Shown here piece after piece: positions 1-8,272 of a stretch of DNA of 64,000 bases. A model generated the notes under the pieces. The model saw only the letters and a list, made by a program, of their open reading frames with translations, searched no databases and was not told the origin of the DNA. The position numbers and the translations under genes are program-made. Origin of the DNA: Blautia liquoris (GTDB lineage: Bacteria > Bacillota > Clostridia > Lachnospirales > Lachnospiraceae); contig NZ_CP063304.1 of NCBI RefSeq assembly GCF_015159595.1, positions 3,454,435 through 3,518,434 of the forward strand, given 5' to 3'. Each line of letters begins with the position of its first letter. Position 1 is the stretch's first letter.

Positions 1-136
1 CTTTGTCCATAACCACCAGTATGATTCCCAGCGGAATACCAATTACATAGGCGAGAAGAGAAGCCACCGATACCATCAGCAAAGTCTCCAGCGTCCCAAT
101 TTTAAGCATTTCAAACGTTGCTGCATCAAATAACAT
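1..136 (-). CDS. metI: methionine ABC transporter permease MetI (partial, N-terminal end)
   Basis: Only the first 45 codons are in the window and the gene runs off the left edge. The reading frame begins MLFDAATFEMLKIGTLETLL and continues into a hydrophobic segment, typical of the N-terminal membrane helix of MetI permeases, which form the transmembrane channel of the MetNIQ D/L-methionine importer. The ATG lies inside the end of metN (11-bp overlap) and has a GGAGGT ribosome binding site 7-8 bases upstream, so the two are translationally linked in one operon. The family call rests on this short stretch plus the metN neighbour. Confidence 0.85.
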   Translation of the reverse strand, partial: MLFDAATFEMLKIGTLETLLMVSVASLLAYVIGIPLGIILVVMDK

Positions 137-1148
137 CGTCTTGTACCTCCTCATGTGGTATTTTTTTCGTCTCAAGGTACTTGAGCACCCGATTTTGATC
201 TGTCTCGTCTTCCGGAAGCTGAATCACCATCTGACCCATGGCAGTTCCCTTGATATCTTTTGTCTCGGCGTGAATGATATTCACGGGAACTTTGCAAGAC
301 AAGATCATGTTCGCCAAAACCGGTTCAAAGGATGATCTTCCGTCAAAAGAAATTCGAATCTGCCTACTCTTTCCGAACAGCGGTGCCTTATCCGTTGCAT
401 TTCCCAGGATCAGCTGACGGCCAATCTTAGATTTTGGTTCTGAAAAAATCTCTGCAACATTTCCCACCTCGGCGATATGGCTCTGATCTATAATTGCAAC
501 GCGATCACAGATTGCTTCGATGACAGCCATCTCATGTGTGATCACTACCACAGTGACACCCATCGTTTTGTTGATATCCTTGAGCAGATTCAAGATTGAC
601 TTCGTGGTATTCGGATCCAGTGCACTGGTCGCCTCATCACAGAGAAGAATCTTTGGATTCGTGGCGAGAGCTCTGGCAATCGCCACTCTTTGTTTCTGGC
701 CCCCTGAAAGTTGAGACGGGTAGGCTTTCGCACGATCTTCAAGCCCTACAATCTTTAAGAGATCCTTCGCTCTTTTTTCCGCCTCTTTCTTAGGTGTTTT
801 TGCTATTTCAAGCGGAAAGCAGACATTTTGAAGTACATTTCTCTGTGCCAGCAGATTAAACTGCTGAAAAATCATTCCCATGGACTGTCTGACCTGTCTT
901 AAGTCCTTGTCTTTTAAAGAAGACAGGCTTTTATTTTCAAAATACACCTTTCCGGCTGTCGGAACTTCCAGGTAGTTGATGCAGCGAACTAACGTACTTT
1001 TGCCCGCCCCACTCAAACCGATAATTCCGAATATTTCTCCGTGCTCGATGGAAAGATTAATATCATCTAAAGCTCTGATTGGGCCATTAGAAGTATTAAA
1101 CTCTTTTCCAAGTCCTTCAAGCCGGATAATCGGTTCCGCTGACTCCAT
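126..1148 (-). CDS. metN: methionine ABC transporter ATP-binding protein MetN
   Basis: A 340-residue ABC ATPase that energises methionine import with the MetI permease. Seen in the protein: Walker A GLSGAGKST, signature motif LSGGQKQRVAIARAL, Walker B ILLCDEATSALD, an H-loop (VVITHE) and a C-terminal extension of about 100 residues like the NIL regulatory domain of MetN, which in known members binds methionine and inhibits transport. Length fits the family (about 340). I start it at 1148 (MESAEPIIRLEG) because a GGAAGAGAAAG site precedes that ATG. The longer in-frame start at 1193 would lie inside the leader terminator hairpin. Expression is probably controlled by the leader peptide and attenuator upstream. 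Confidence 0.93.
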   Translation of the reverse strand: MESAEPIIRLEGLGKEFNTSNGPIRALDDINLSIEHGEIFGIIGLSGAGKSTLVRCINYLEVPTAGKVYFENKSLSSLKDKDLRQVRQSMGMIFQQFNLLAQRNVLQNVCFPLEIAKTPKKEAEKRAKDLLKIVGLEDRAKAYPSQLSGGQKQRVAIARALATNPKILLCDEATSALDPNTTKSILNLLKDINKTMGVTVVVITHEMAVIEAICDRVAIIDQSHIAEVGNVAEIFSEPKSKIGRQLILGNATDKAPLFGKSRQIRISFDGRSSFEPVLANMILSCKVPVNIIHAETKDIKGTAMGQMVIQLPEDETDQNRVLKYLETKKIPHEEVQDDVI

Positions 1149-1171
1149 AACTTTCTCTTCCTTTCTAATAT

Positions 1172-1203
1172 AAAAAAGCCGCAAGTCCTGCACAGACCTG
1201 CGA
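1172..1203 (-). terminator. attenuator-type intrinsic terminator in the metNI leader
   Basis: On the minus strand the arms CGCAGGTC and GACTTGCG (one G-U pair) enclose a 7-base loop and are followed by GC and six Ts. The hairpin sits 37 bases after the stop codon of the methionine-rich leader peptide and ends about 24 bases before the metN start, so it stops transcription before the structural genes unless it is disrupted. I did not identify a convincing alternative antiterminator pairing by eye. Confidence 0.75.
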
Positions 1204-1239
1204 CCTGATAATCCCCATTATATACTAAGGTTACTTAAA

Positions 1240-1338
1240 TCACAATCCATACAGTTTTTTTGAACATGCAAACATACGACACATCATCATGTCGCACATC
1301 ATAGACATATTCAGCTGCATGGTTTTATACTGGTTCAT
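1240..1338 (-). CDS. methionine-rich leader peptide of the metNI operon (32 aa)
   Basis: This 32-codon ORF starts with ATG preceded by GGAG at a spacing of about 9 and ends in TGA. Nine of 32 residues are Met, and three more are Cys. The core reads MSMMCDMMMCRM, so a ribosome starved of charged tRNA-Met would stall across six Met codons in ten. It lies between a good promoter and an intrinsic terminator directly ahead of the methionine transporter, the classic layout of a ribosome-mediated transcription attenuator such as trpL or hisL. The Met-rich segment also contains a small RNA hairpin (CGACA/TGTCG, loop TGATGATG) that could act as a pause site. Function is inferred from architecture. I see no SAM riboswitch or T-box in the same leader. 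Confidence 0.75.
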   Translation of the reverse strand: MNQYKTMQLNMSMMCDMMMCRMFACSKKLYGL

Positions 1339-1396
1339 AATTTAAATCTCCTTCAGCAATCGATCAATAAACTTAAAATCTTGCTTGTTAGGCGTT

Positions 1397-1425
1397 ATTC
1401 TACACTGTTCAAAAAGATTTGTCAA
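1397..1425 (-). promoter_or_regulatory. sigma-A promoter of the metNI leader
   Basis: Minus strand TTGACA at 1425-1420, a 17-base spacer, and TAGAAT at 1402-1397. Transcription would start near 1390, about 50 bases before the leader-peptide start codon. Confidence 0.75.
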
Positions 1426-1592
1426 TACTCGATTTAAAATTTCGTGCTGGCAGCCGCGTGTTTCTAAGGGATTTTCAAGTTTGAGCTTAGACACCGGCAA
1501 TACCGCATCCTGCGGCACTCTTCCCAGAACCAGCACTTACTGTTAGTATAAAACTGATCCCTGTTGGTTTCAATAGTTTTTATCCCTGTTTT

Positions 1593-1823
1593 TCAGCTTT
1601 TTTGATGATTTTTTATTGCTTTCATATAGATCTTTTCGTGGCAGTTTGGACACTGCAGTCTTCTCTCATCCGCAGCATTGAATGCTGTTAAAGAGTGAAA
1701 AAAAGTCGGTTTAAATGGATGATGGCATTTCGGGCAAATATAATGATAGTGCTTCCATATATACACATGTGTCAATAACCCCCATAGAACTATTCCAACA
1801 ATCCAGAAAATCATATTACCCAT
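1593..1823 (-). CDS. small membrane protein with zinc ribbon, function unknown
   Basis: A 76-residue protein with one N-terminal membrane helix (IFWIVGIVLWGLLTHVYIW) followed by a CPKC...CPNC zinc-ribbon-like pair of motifs spaced about 35 residues apart. I chose the ATG at 1823 because AGGAGAA lies 6-7 bases before it; the in-frame GTG at 1829 is too close to that site. It lies just downstream of the DUF4097 gene on the same strand and may be cotranscribed with it. I do not recognise a named family, and no enzymatic motif is visible. Confidence 0.6.
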   Translation of the reverse strand: MGNMIFWIVGIVLWGLLTHVYIWKHYHYICPKCHHPFKPTFFHSLTAFNAADERRLQCPNCHEKIYMKAIKNHQKS

Positions 1824-1862
1824 AGGCACTTCTCCTAATCATACATATTACATTCTCAATCC

Positions 1863-2819
1863 CTATTTTCTCTTCTTAATATTGATATCCCCATTTACTG
1901 TATCAAAACGAAATGAGGCTTTTCCTTCCTTGTAACTTCCCTTATCTTCCCATTGTTTCACGGGAAAATCGCATTTTAGAGATCCGCTGACTGTATCCTT
2001 CTCATAGGTGAAGCCTTCGTTATCCGGAATACGCAACACAACATCCCCGCTGGTCGTATCTGTGCTTACATCTTTCGGACAAAGCCCAGAGTCTATATCC
2101 ATATCCCCGGAAACAGAATCCAGATCCAGTTTTACAAATTTTCCCTCTAGCGTCACATCTCCACTTGTAGTATTCGTCTCCACTTTTCTCTTTACGATCA
2201 AATTTTCCGATGAAAGACTTCCGCTTGTACTGTCCATAGAAAGATCACTTGCCCGACAATTTACCAGTGTAAAATCTCCGGAGACCGAATCCAGTTTGAT
2301 CTTCTGTGCCGATACACCTTCAATTCTATTATCCGAAGATACCGTATCAACAGAAACAGTACCTAATGAACTGACCGTTTGGACGGGAATTTTGACGGTC
2401 AATTGTTTATCCAGCCTTCTGCTTCCCTTCCAAAAGGAAGAAAGTATCCTTTTCCCGGATTTCTGATATTGTATATTCAGTTTTCCGTTCTCATTATAAT
2501 AGTGAAGTTGTTCTTTCTTCTCAAGCTTTCTGTTTGATACTTCCGAAAGTTGAATGGTATCTCCATCGTAAATCTCCACATTCACGCTGCCGTCTACCCA
2601 GTTTACAGATAAATCCTTTACCTTGTTTCCCTGAATTTTGGTTTCTCCGGCCTGGTACTTATCTGCATGTTTGTAATAATCTCCAGATCCAGAGAACAAG
2701 ATGCTGCCTCCTATGTTTGAAAACCCGCCCCTTAAACCTATAAACATAATGCAGCATAAGGCAATAGCCGTAACTGACCATGCAATAATCCTTATAATCG
2801 CCGACTGTTTTCTATCCAT
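1863..2819 (-). CDS. DUF4097-type beta-strand repeat protein, envelope-anchored
   Basis: 318 residues with an N-terminal membrane anchor (residues 8-30) and a long extracytoplasmic part built of repeated short beta strands carrying DSVSGD or TTSGDV motifs at roughly 20-residue intervals, the hallmark of the DUF4097 putative-adhesin/LiaX-like fold. Such proteins in Firmicutes are usually encoded with PadR regulators and HAAS-domain proteins and respond to cell-envelope stress; that role here is inferred. Start ATG has AGAGGTAAGG directly upstream. It follows the HAAS gene with no gap, so it is the last clear gene of a PadR-HAAS-DUF4097 operon. Confidence 0.8.
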   Translation of the reverse strand: MDRKQSAIIRIIAWSVTAIALCCIMFIGLRGGFSNIGGSILFSGSGDYYKHADKYQAGETKIQGNKVKDLSVNWVDGSVNVEIYDGDTIQLSEVSNRKLEKKEQLHYYNENGKLNIQYQKSGKRILSSFWKGSRRLDKQLTVKIPVQTVSSLGTVSVDTVSSDNRIEGVSAQKIKLDSVSGDFTLVNCRASDLSMDSTSGSLSSENLIVKRKVETNTTSGDVTLEGKFVKLDLDSVSGDMDIDSGLCPKDVSTDTTSGDVVLRIPDNEGFTYEKDTVSGSLKCDFPVKQWEDKGSYKEGKASFRFDTVNGDINIKKRK

Positions 2820-2821
2820 CC

Positions 2822-3493
2822 TTACCTCTGCTTTCCAAGCTCAAATACTGCCTTAATAATTCCCTCAATTGCTGCGCCTATCAGGAACATCACCCAGGTT
2901 ATGTGCCAGGCCATGGTCATAAAGCTGATTACAAAGTAAATCACCGTGATAATTGACCACATCGCACTGCTTATAGCTTTTCTTGCTCTTTGGTTGGTAT
3001 CATTCTGATTCTGCCATTCCTTGAACTCCTCTACAATCGAATCATCCAACTTATGGTAACGAGGTTTCGTCATATTGTTGTAGATGAGTATTCCTGTAGC
3101 TACGGCTACAATCAGAAACATAAGTATGGGACCCCATTTGTCCTCATACCTCGTATCCGACAACAATATGGGGGGAACTACACTTATAATATACATCATG
3201 ACCGCCACGGAGGTCAAAATCGCTGATTTCTTTTTACCCTCCTTCATCTCTTCGTCTGAAAGCGGGGAGGATGCACAGTTCTCCATCTGCAGTCCTTCCA
3301 GCAATTCATCCATATCGCCCACGCTGGATACTGCAATGTTATAGGCAGCCTCCGGCGTCTTTCCCTCCGCAATCAAATCATGGTACTTATCAAGCAAATT
3401 CTGTAAAATCTCTTCTTTCAATTCCACGGAATGTCGGGTCGGTTTCACCTCCCGAAACACATGATCCATATATGCCCTTAATTTATCTTTCAT
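2822..3493 (-). CDS. HAAS-domain (DUF1700-like) membrane protein
   Basis: 223 residues. The first 80 form a helical domain (LRAYMDHVFREVKPTR ... AYNIAVSSVGDMDELLEGL) typical of the HAAS/permease-prefix domain, which is normally partnered with a PadR regulator. The rest contains four hydrophobic helices in two pairs. Start taken at 3493 (MKDKLRAYMDH), preceded by GAGGAGG; it overlaps the end of the padR gene by 11 bases, implying translational coupling. The role is unknown; the family is thought to couple membrane state to PadR/DUF4097 systems. Confidence 0.75.
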   Translation of the reverse strand: MKDKLRAYMDHVFREVKPTRHSVELKEEILQNLLDKYHDLIAEGKTPEAAYNIAVSSVGDMDELLEGLQMENCASSPLSDEEMKEGKKKSAILTSVAVMMYIISVVPPILLSDTRYEDKWGPILMFLIVAVATGILIYNNMTKPRYHKLDDSIVEEFKEWQNQNDTNQRARKAISSAMWSIITVIYFVISFMTMAWHITWVMFLIGAAIEGIIKAVFELGKQR

Positions 3494-3839
3494 CCTGATC
3501 CTCCTCTTCCTCATCGCATTGAATGAGGATATCTATTAAATGTTTGGATTCCTCCCACTCTTTCTTCATTCTTTCGTAGGCCAGCTTACCCTCCCCCGTA
3601 ATCGTGTAATAACGCCTGCGGGCTCCCGTAGTCTCATCTCCCCAGTAAGAACTGATATAGCCTGACTGTTCCAAGCGCCTGAAGGCCGTATATAAGGTTG
3701 CTTCTTTCAGTTCATATTGATTATCCGTCTTAATCTGAATCTCTTTATTGATTCTGTATCCGTAACTATCTTTACGGGCCAGATGGGCCAAAATAATCGT
3801 ATCGGTATGTCCGCGAATCAGATCCGATGCTATCGACAT
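3483..3839 (-). CDS. PadR-family transcriptional regulator
   Basis: A 118-residue winged-helix regulator with the PadR pattern: ILAHLARKDSYGYRINKEI (recognition region), LKEATLYTAFRRLEQSGYISSYW, then RRRYYTITGEGK (wing), ending in a Glu/Asp-rich tail. It is probably an autoregulated repressor of the operon it heads. Start chosen at 3839 because AAAGGAGG sits 7 bases before this ATG; the upstream in-frame ATG is too close to the site. The effector is unknown. Confidence 0.88.
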   Translation of the reverse strand: MSIASDLIRGHTDTIILAHLARKDSYGYRINKEIQIKTDNQYELKEATLYTAFRRLEQSGYISSYWGDETTGARRRYYTITGEGKLAYERMKKEWEESKHLIDILIQCDEEEEDQDER

Positions 3840-3915
3840 ATGCATACCTCCTTTTCTTAATTACATTAAATCATATGATACCTCGTCTGTCAATGTATAT
3901 ATTAGTTTAATTTAC

Positions 3916-3960
3916 AAAAAAGAGCATCATGCGAGTAAAATCCGCATCATGCTCTTTTTG
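3916..3960 (-). terminator. terminator downstream of the HAD hydrolase gene
   Basis: Arms AGAGCATCATGCG and CGCATCATGCTCT pair with one C-C mismatch around a 9-base loop, flanked by A5 on one side and T5 on the other. It can therefore act on either strand; here it terminates the 3989-4633 gene before the PadR promoter. Confidence 0.75.
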
Positions 3961-3988
3961 ATATACGTCGCTATGCAGCTGCACTTTC

Positions 3989-4633
3989 CTAAAGCAGTTC
4001 ACCAAAGTTATAGATATATTTGTCGGCCTGTTGTATGATCTCCTCTTTTTCATGGTCCGAGTGTATATCATAAACACCAACAGTATAAAAACCTCCCGAT
4101 TTTGCTCCCTGAATGCCTTTTAAAATGTCCTCAAACACTATGGAGTCAGAAGGTACACATTGGACTTTTCGGACGGCTGCTTCATACACATCCGGATATT
4201 CCTTTCCCCTGCCATTCACGTCACGTACCGTTGCAATATGTTCAAAAAAGTGCAAAACTTCGTTGTGCAAAAGCGCTGGTTCGAACAGTTCAGGATCGGA
4301 TGAAGTTGCTCCTGCAATATGGATACCTTGCTCTTTCAGTATCTCGAGGTATTCTTTGACATGAGGCTTTAACACCACCTTAGATGCATAGGCATCTCTT
4401 GCTATATCAAACCACTCTCGTATGATTGATTCCGTCATATCCTTCAATCCGAAACGACTCTTTGTATAATTTGCCGCAACATCATTCTCCATAGAATGAA
4501 CCATCTTTAGATAATCATCCGGCATCGGAATTCCTCTTCTTCTTAGAAACTCGACATCCACAGATGCCCAGACTCCAATCGAATCCAAAAGTGTACCATC
4601 CAAATCAAAAATTGCTGCCTGGAAATTCTTCAT
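3989..4633 (-). CDS. HAD-superfamily phosphatase, beta-phosphoglucomutase-like
   Basis: 214 residues. The N-terminal AIFDLDGTLLDS is HAD motif I (nucleophile Asp10 and acid/base Asp12). A helical cap follows, then motif II at GATSSD and motif III/IV near VFEDILKGIQGAKSGG, the arrangement of subclass IA hydrolases that act on sugar phosphates or related monophosphates. GGAG lies upstream of the ATG. It stands alone between a terminator and azlD, so the context gives no substrate clue. Confidence 0.85.
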   Translation of the reverse strand: MKNFQAAIFDLDGTLLDSIGVWASVDVEFLRRRGIPMPDDYLKMVHSMENDVAANYTKSRFGLKDMTESIIREWFDIARDAYASKVVLKPHVKEYLEILKEQGIHIAGATSSDPELFEPALLHNEVLHFFEHIATVRDVNGRGKEYPDVYEAAVRKVQCVPSDSIVFEDILKGIQGAKSGGFYTVGVYDIHSDHEKEEIIQQADKYIYNFGELL

Positions 4634-4669
4634 TTGATTTTCTCCTCAATTCCCTGTCAATCAGCGAGT

Positions 4670-4993
4670 TTAAAATACCACCTGCACCAACAACATATAA
4701 ACCGCGGTTCCGCCTATAATTGAAAGCAATGTATTATGTTTCAACTTGTGCAAGATTGTAACTATCAAAAGTGCAAGGATCTCGGGAATGCCGTGTGTTC
4801 TCCCGGTAAATGAGATGTTCCTCAGACAATAGACAACGAGCATGCTCATGATGGCATATGGAAACACATTTCCAAGATAGAGCACAGCCTTTGGTATATG
4901 CTTTCGAAATACTGCGAAGGGAAGAATTCTTATCATAATCGTGACAATGGATATCACCGCTATGAGCAGCAAAGTGTATGTATTTTTAGTCAT
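4670..4993 (-). CDS. azlD: AzlD-family branched-chain amino acid exporter subunit
   Basis: A 107-residue protein with four hydrophobic helices and the AzlD pattern (RILPFAVFRKHIPKAVLYLG ... YCLRNISF). AzlD is the small partner of the AzlC permease; the pair exports branched-chain amino acids (and in some bacteria analogues). Its ATG overlaps the azlC stop by 8 bases (ATGACTAA), so the two are translationally coupled and probably made in fixed ratio. Confidence 0.88.
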   Translation of the reverse strand: MTKNTYTLLLIAVISIVTIMIRILPFAVFRKHIPKAVLYLGNVFPYAIMSMLVVYCLRNISFTGRTHGIPEILALLIVTILHKLKHNTLLSIIGGTAVYMLLVQVVF

Positions 4994-5696
4994 CTATTAC
5001 CTCTTCCTCCAGCCAGTGCTTTTCTGCAATAAGAACAACTGTGATGATAAGCATGCTCGGTATCAAAAACTGATCCGCTCCGAATATAATCAGACAGATA
5101 ACTGAAATCGCCAGACCTGTAACCGAGGCAATATGATTTTCTGACTTCTCCCACTGCTCCAGCCATATAATTGCGAACAGAGCTGTCATCGCAAAATCAA
5201 CCCCCGTCGTGTCAAATGACAAAGCACTCCCTATCAAACCGCCGAGAATACTGCCGAATACCCAGTAGAACTGATCCAGAGCCGAGACATAAAGATAGTA
5301 TCTTTTTGACTCAACAGATTGTGGCAGATCCGGTGAGCACACCAGCGAAAATGTCTCATCCGTCAGAGAATAGATCAGATACGGTTTGGCCTTTCCCGTA
5401 TTCTTATAGCGATTCAACATCGTAATTCCATAAAACAGATGTCTGATATTCACCATAATCGTCATCAGTGCCGCTGTAATCAAAGATGCACCACCCGCGA
5501 TCAGATCCACTGCGACATACTGCATAGACCCGGCATAAATCGATATGCCCATCAGTGCCGCCCACCACCAGCCATAGCCCTTGTCCTGCAGCAAAATGCC
5601 AAAACCCATTCCAAGAACCAGATACCCCGCCATTACGGGAATTGAGGCCTTAAAAGCATATTTAAAAGTGTGTTTTTCTACGGCCATATCTTCCAA
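4986..5696 (-). CDS. azlC: AzlC-family branched-chain amino acid permease
   Basis: A 236-residue membrane protein with the family's landmark regions: IPVMAGYLVLGMGFGILL near the N-terminus, AGSMQYVAVDLIAGG, and NIRHLFYGI. It forms the main subunit of the AzlCD exporter. I favour the TTG at 5696 as start because AAAGGAAG precedes it at a spacing of 6; the ATG three codons later has its closest purine-rich site only 2 bases away. No regulator gene is adjacent; the IS200/IS605 remnant lies directly upstream. Confidence 0.88.
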   Translation of the reverse strand: MEDMAVEKHTFKYAFKASIPVMAGYLVLGMGFGILLQDKGYGWWWAALMGISIYAGSMQYVAVDLIAGGASLITAALMTIMVNIRHLFYGITMLNRYKNTGKAKPYLIYSLTDETFSLVCSPDLPQSVESKRYYLYVSALDQFYWVFGSILGGLIGSALSFDTTGVDFAMTALFAIIWLEQWEKSENHIASVTGLAISVICLIIFGADQFLIPSMLIITVVLIAEKHWLEEEVIDD

Positions 5697-5761
5697 TCAA
5701 AACTTCCTTTCCTCGAAATGTAAACCCATATTTTCGTATCCGTGCATCAGGTTTAATAATA

Positions 5762-5903
5762 TTGTGACCTACTCCCACCACTTAAATCTCATGATTTTGA
5801 AGTGAGGGCTTCCTGTTCAATAGCCCCAACGGGCTAAGTATCTGCAGGCTATCCCCGTGTGCCCCACGGTTTTTGCCCGGTTACAGGCATTTTTTCGGTG
5901 AAG
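5762..5903 (-). ncRNA. omega-RNA-like right end of an IS200/IS605 element
   Basis: Downstream of the tnpB remnant, the minus strand shows the conserved GC-rich fold of IS605-type right ends: the hairpin AGCCCGTTGGGGCT, then CCCTCACTTCAAAATC pairing with GATTTAAGTGGTGGG (5774-5808), ending in GTAGGTCACA. In intact elements this segment is the scaffold of the TnpB guide RNA, and the bases just beyond the end (about 5742-5761) would be the guide. Whether it is still transcribed is unknown because tnpB is broken. Confidence 0.6.
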
Positions 5904-6829
5904 TTATGCACATAATATTTTTCTTCCCTCTTCACGGATATTGATTGCCGCGTTGACATCCCTGTCCATCCGGTTTCCACAACGACACTCATATATCCGC
6001 TCCGATAATTTTAATTCTTTTTTTACTGCTCCACATTTACAGCACGTCTTACTTGATGGATAGAACCTATCTATTCTCACCAGCCTCTTTCCCTGATCCG
6101 TCAGCTTGTATTCCAGCATTCCCAGAAACATTCCATATCCATTATCCATAACACTCTTCCCAAAGTGCAGACTCCGGCTCATGGTTTTCATGTTCAGATC
6201 TTCTACGCACACTGTATCATAACTGTCCGCCAATTTTCTGCCCGGCTTCCGTCTGAAAACACCGCCATACCGCTCATGGCAAAGTCCATTCCCAACATCT
6301 TTTCTACCACCTCTTTCTCCTCACTTATTTGGCTCTCATAAGTATAGAGAAGACTGGCATAATATTTTCCGGACGGTTCCTGAGTGACCGTCACCGATTT
6401 CAATTGATATTCTTTCGGTATCTGTCGGTGCTGTACCAGTTTTACATGAGACATTTTCGGAAGCTTCAGCTTTCCTTCTTCCAGTTTGATATTTCCATTT
6501 ACTACATTCGTCGTATAACTTGCACGGCTTCTGTGTTTTGATTTGAACTTTGGAAAACCACTCTGCGGATTTCTAAAAAAGTTCTGATATGCCCTTTCCA
6601 GATGAAGCTGCACATTGGCTAGTGCCAGTGAATCCACCTCTTTCAGCCACGGATACTGTTTTTTATAAAAAGCCGGCGTATTCTTCAACCGCTTTTTACT
6701 TTTTTGATATTCTTTCATCTTATCTTCCAACATCACGTTGTATAGAAACCGGCAGCATCCAAAGGTTCTTGCAAACTGTTCTCCCTGCTCTTTATTTGGA
6801 TAGATACGAAATTTTATGGCTTTGTTCAT
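5904..6829 (-). pseudogene. tnpB: tnpB (RNA-guided nuclease of IS200/IS605), internally deleted
   Basis: The first frame carries the TnpB N-terminus (KFRIYPNKEQGEQF), the wedge/REC part and the RuvC-I motif LGMDFAMSG. It then jumps at about 6235 into another frame carrying RuvC-II (VCVEDLNM), the CXXC...CXC zinc finger (TCCKCGAVKK, YECRCG) and RuvC-III (DRDVNAAINI). Compared with whole TnpB proteins, about 65-75 residues between RuvC-I and RuvC-II are missing, and the join shifts frame, so no complete nuclease can be made. The start ATG overlaps the end of tnpA (ATGA), the normal arrangement. Confidence 0.85.
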
Positions 6830-7239
6830 GCTTTCTCACCCTGACTTTCAATATAAGCCCGTATGGTTTCGATTGGTGCTCCTCCTGCACTGAGCAGACA
6901 AAAACTCTGGCTCCAGAATGCTTCTTTCCAAAGTTTCTCTCGAATCTGTGGATATTCTTTCTTAATTAACCGACTGCCTGCACTCTTATAGGCATTGATA
7001 AATTTGCTGAGTTCGCTTTTCGGCTAAGCCCGGAACATCACATGAACATGATCTCTGTCATGATTCCATTCTTCCAAGGTAATTCCATACTTGGGTGCAA
7101 TATAAGAAAAAATCTCCTCCGCCCTTTTAGAACTATCATCATCAATCACTTTTCTCCTGTATTTTACGACCATAATCAGATGGTAATACAGGAGGAATAC
7201 TGAATGTGCATTATTATCCAATTTATTTACATTGATCAT
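6826..7239 (-). pseudogene. tnpA: tnpA (HUH Y1 transposase of IS200/IS605), nonsense-interrupted
   Basis: The frame reads NNAHSVFLLYYHLIMVVKYRRK and EWNHDRDHVHVMFRA, including the HUH metal-binding motif (HVH). An in-frame TAG at 7024-7026 follows. Reading through it, the frame continues PKSELSKFINAYKSAGSR and so on to a stop overlapping the tnpB start. The stop replaces what is usually a Gln codon in relatives, so a single CAG-to-TAG change probably killed the gene. Start is the ATG at 7239 after AAGAGAAAAG; an in-frame ATG exists at 7269. Confidence 0.8.
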
Positions 7240-7290
7240 CTCTTTTCTCTTATCGACTGATGATAGCATAACACATTTTTGTCATAAGAA

Positions 7291-7666
7291 CAAGTGTTCT
7301 CTCCATGTTTTAGAAAAAGTTTTGGAGGATACAGTGCAAAAAGCAACGATCCCTATACTGGTCGCTGTATATAATCTTTTCCAAAGATTTGGACATTATG
7401 GTAATTCATCCCGCCACCTGAAGAGGAAGGGGAATTCTTGCTAATTTATGTTAAAAATTCATTACAGGCTGTGGATTGCCCGCAATCGTTCTGGCGGGTT
7501 CAGCAAAAGTATCTCACATATGCTCCACTTGCTGAAGTTCTATTAACGGGAGATAAAGGAATTATCTTTTTCAGATTAAATACTATTAACTGATTAGGCA
7601 AGGTTACTGCATCAGCTCTTGCGCTATCTTCTATTCCATATTAAACTATAACCATACCAAAACTAG
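7291..7666. other. non-coding or decayed spacer
   Basis: No convincing gene is visible. Several short frames exist, for example a plus-strand one ending at 7444 and another from about 7442 to 7592, without ribosome binding sites or recognisable motifs. They look like worn gene debris next to the IS remnant. No hairpin with a T-run or clear promoter was found. Confidence 0.4.
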
Positions 7667-8143
7667 TGCCTCCATATATATGGTATCTGGGGTACCTTTG
7701 TACGGACATGGTTTCCTCCCTTTTATCAGACGGCTCGTTTTGCCCTGGGACGCATGCAATATGAATATTCATCTTTTTTTCTGGATGAGTATTCTTTGAA
7801 CGGAGTAACCCTGAAAAAGGGAGATAAAGTAATCAATATGCATATCCCTTCATCCGGTTCTTTTTCAGAAAAGACTCGAATGGATTCCTACCAAAGAGCA
7901 TATCGATTTTTTGAGAAAGACTTTCCTGAAAAAACCGTACCCATTGTCTGCAGTTCTTGGCTCCTCTATCCGGGATATCGGGATATTACTGACTCTTGGA
8001 GAATCTTTGGAAAGGATGCCGGGAAACCACCTGTTGATTTGCCCAGAGACACTTCTCTGCAAAAAGCTTTTGCAGAATATCTGGAAAAAGGCGGAACTCC
8101 AGGTGTTGGTTATGGGATCTTATTTTCCACATGCAGCAAATAA
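7667..8143 (+). pseudogene. C-terminal remnant of a GNAT_C-type acyltransferase
   Basis: The frame is open from 7667, just after an in-frame TAG, and reads FPPFYQTARFALGRMQYEY, then a GDKVINMHIPSSG motif and IVCSSWLLYPGY. This is the C-terminal domain of acyltransferase-domain proteins (GNAT_C after NAT_N/DUF5596). The N-terminal half, normally about 150 residues, is absent and no ribosome binding site precedes any ATG, so this is a decayed fragment. After the stop at 8143 another frame (GWGDIIGYYSNSWVLYK) may be more debris. Confidence 0.6.
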
Positions 8144-8272
8144 GGCATTCTGGTTGGGGAGATATCATTGGTTATTATTCTAACTCCTGGGTGCTTTATA
8201 AACAATCCACGCTCCGTAGACATCGCCCTTCATTTATAGTAGAATGAAAGTACAAAATGTCTGGAGGCCGCT

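Larger units (their letters stand above)
5762..7290 (-). mobile_element. decayed IS200/IS605-family insertion sequence
   Basis: The element comprises tnpA with a stop codon, tnpB with an internal deletion, and an intact-looking right end with its subterminal hairpin. The left end is not sharply defined; I place it within about 30 bases upstream of the tnpA start. Both proteins needed for movement and retention are inactive, so the copy is immobile unless a related element acts in trans. Confidence 0.7.

Noticed and set aside
1342..1536. 64-codon minus-strand frame upstream of the metN leader
   Set aside because: It contains the leader promoter, has no clear ribosome binding site and no recognisable motif; most likely chance or old debris.
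1200..1560. SAM-I riboswitch or T-box in front of metNI
   Set aside because: I looked for the SAM-I core and for the T-box GGTGGNACCGCG sequence on the minus strand and found neither.
5904..6829. TnpB-derived repressor (TldR-like) with inactive RuvC
   Set aside because: TldRs keep a continuous frame; this gene has an internal deletion and frameshift, so no full-length protein can be made.
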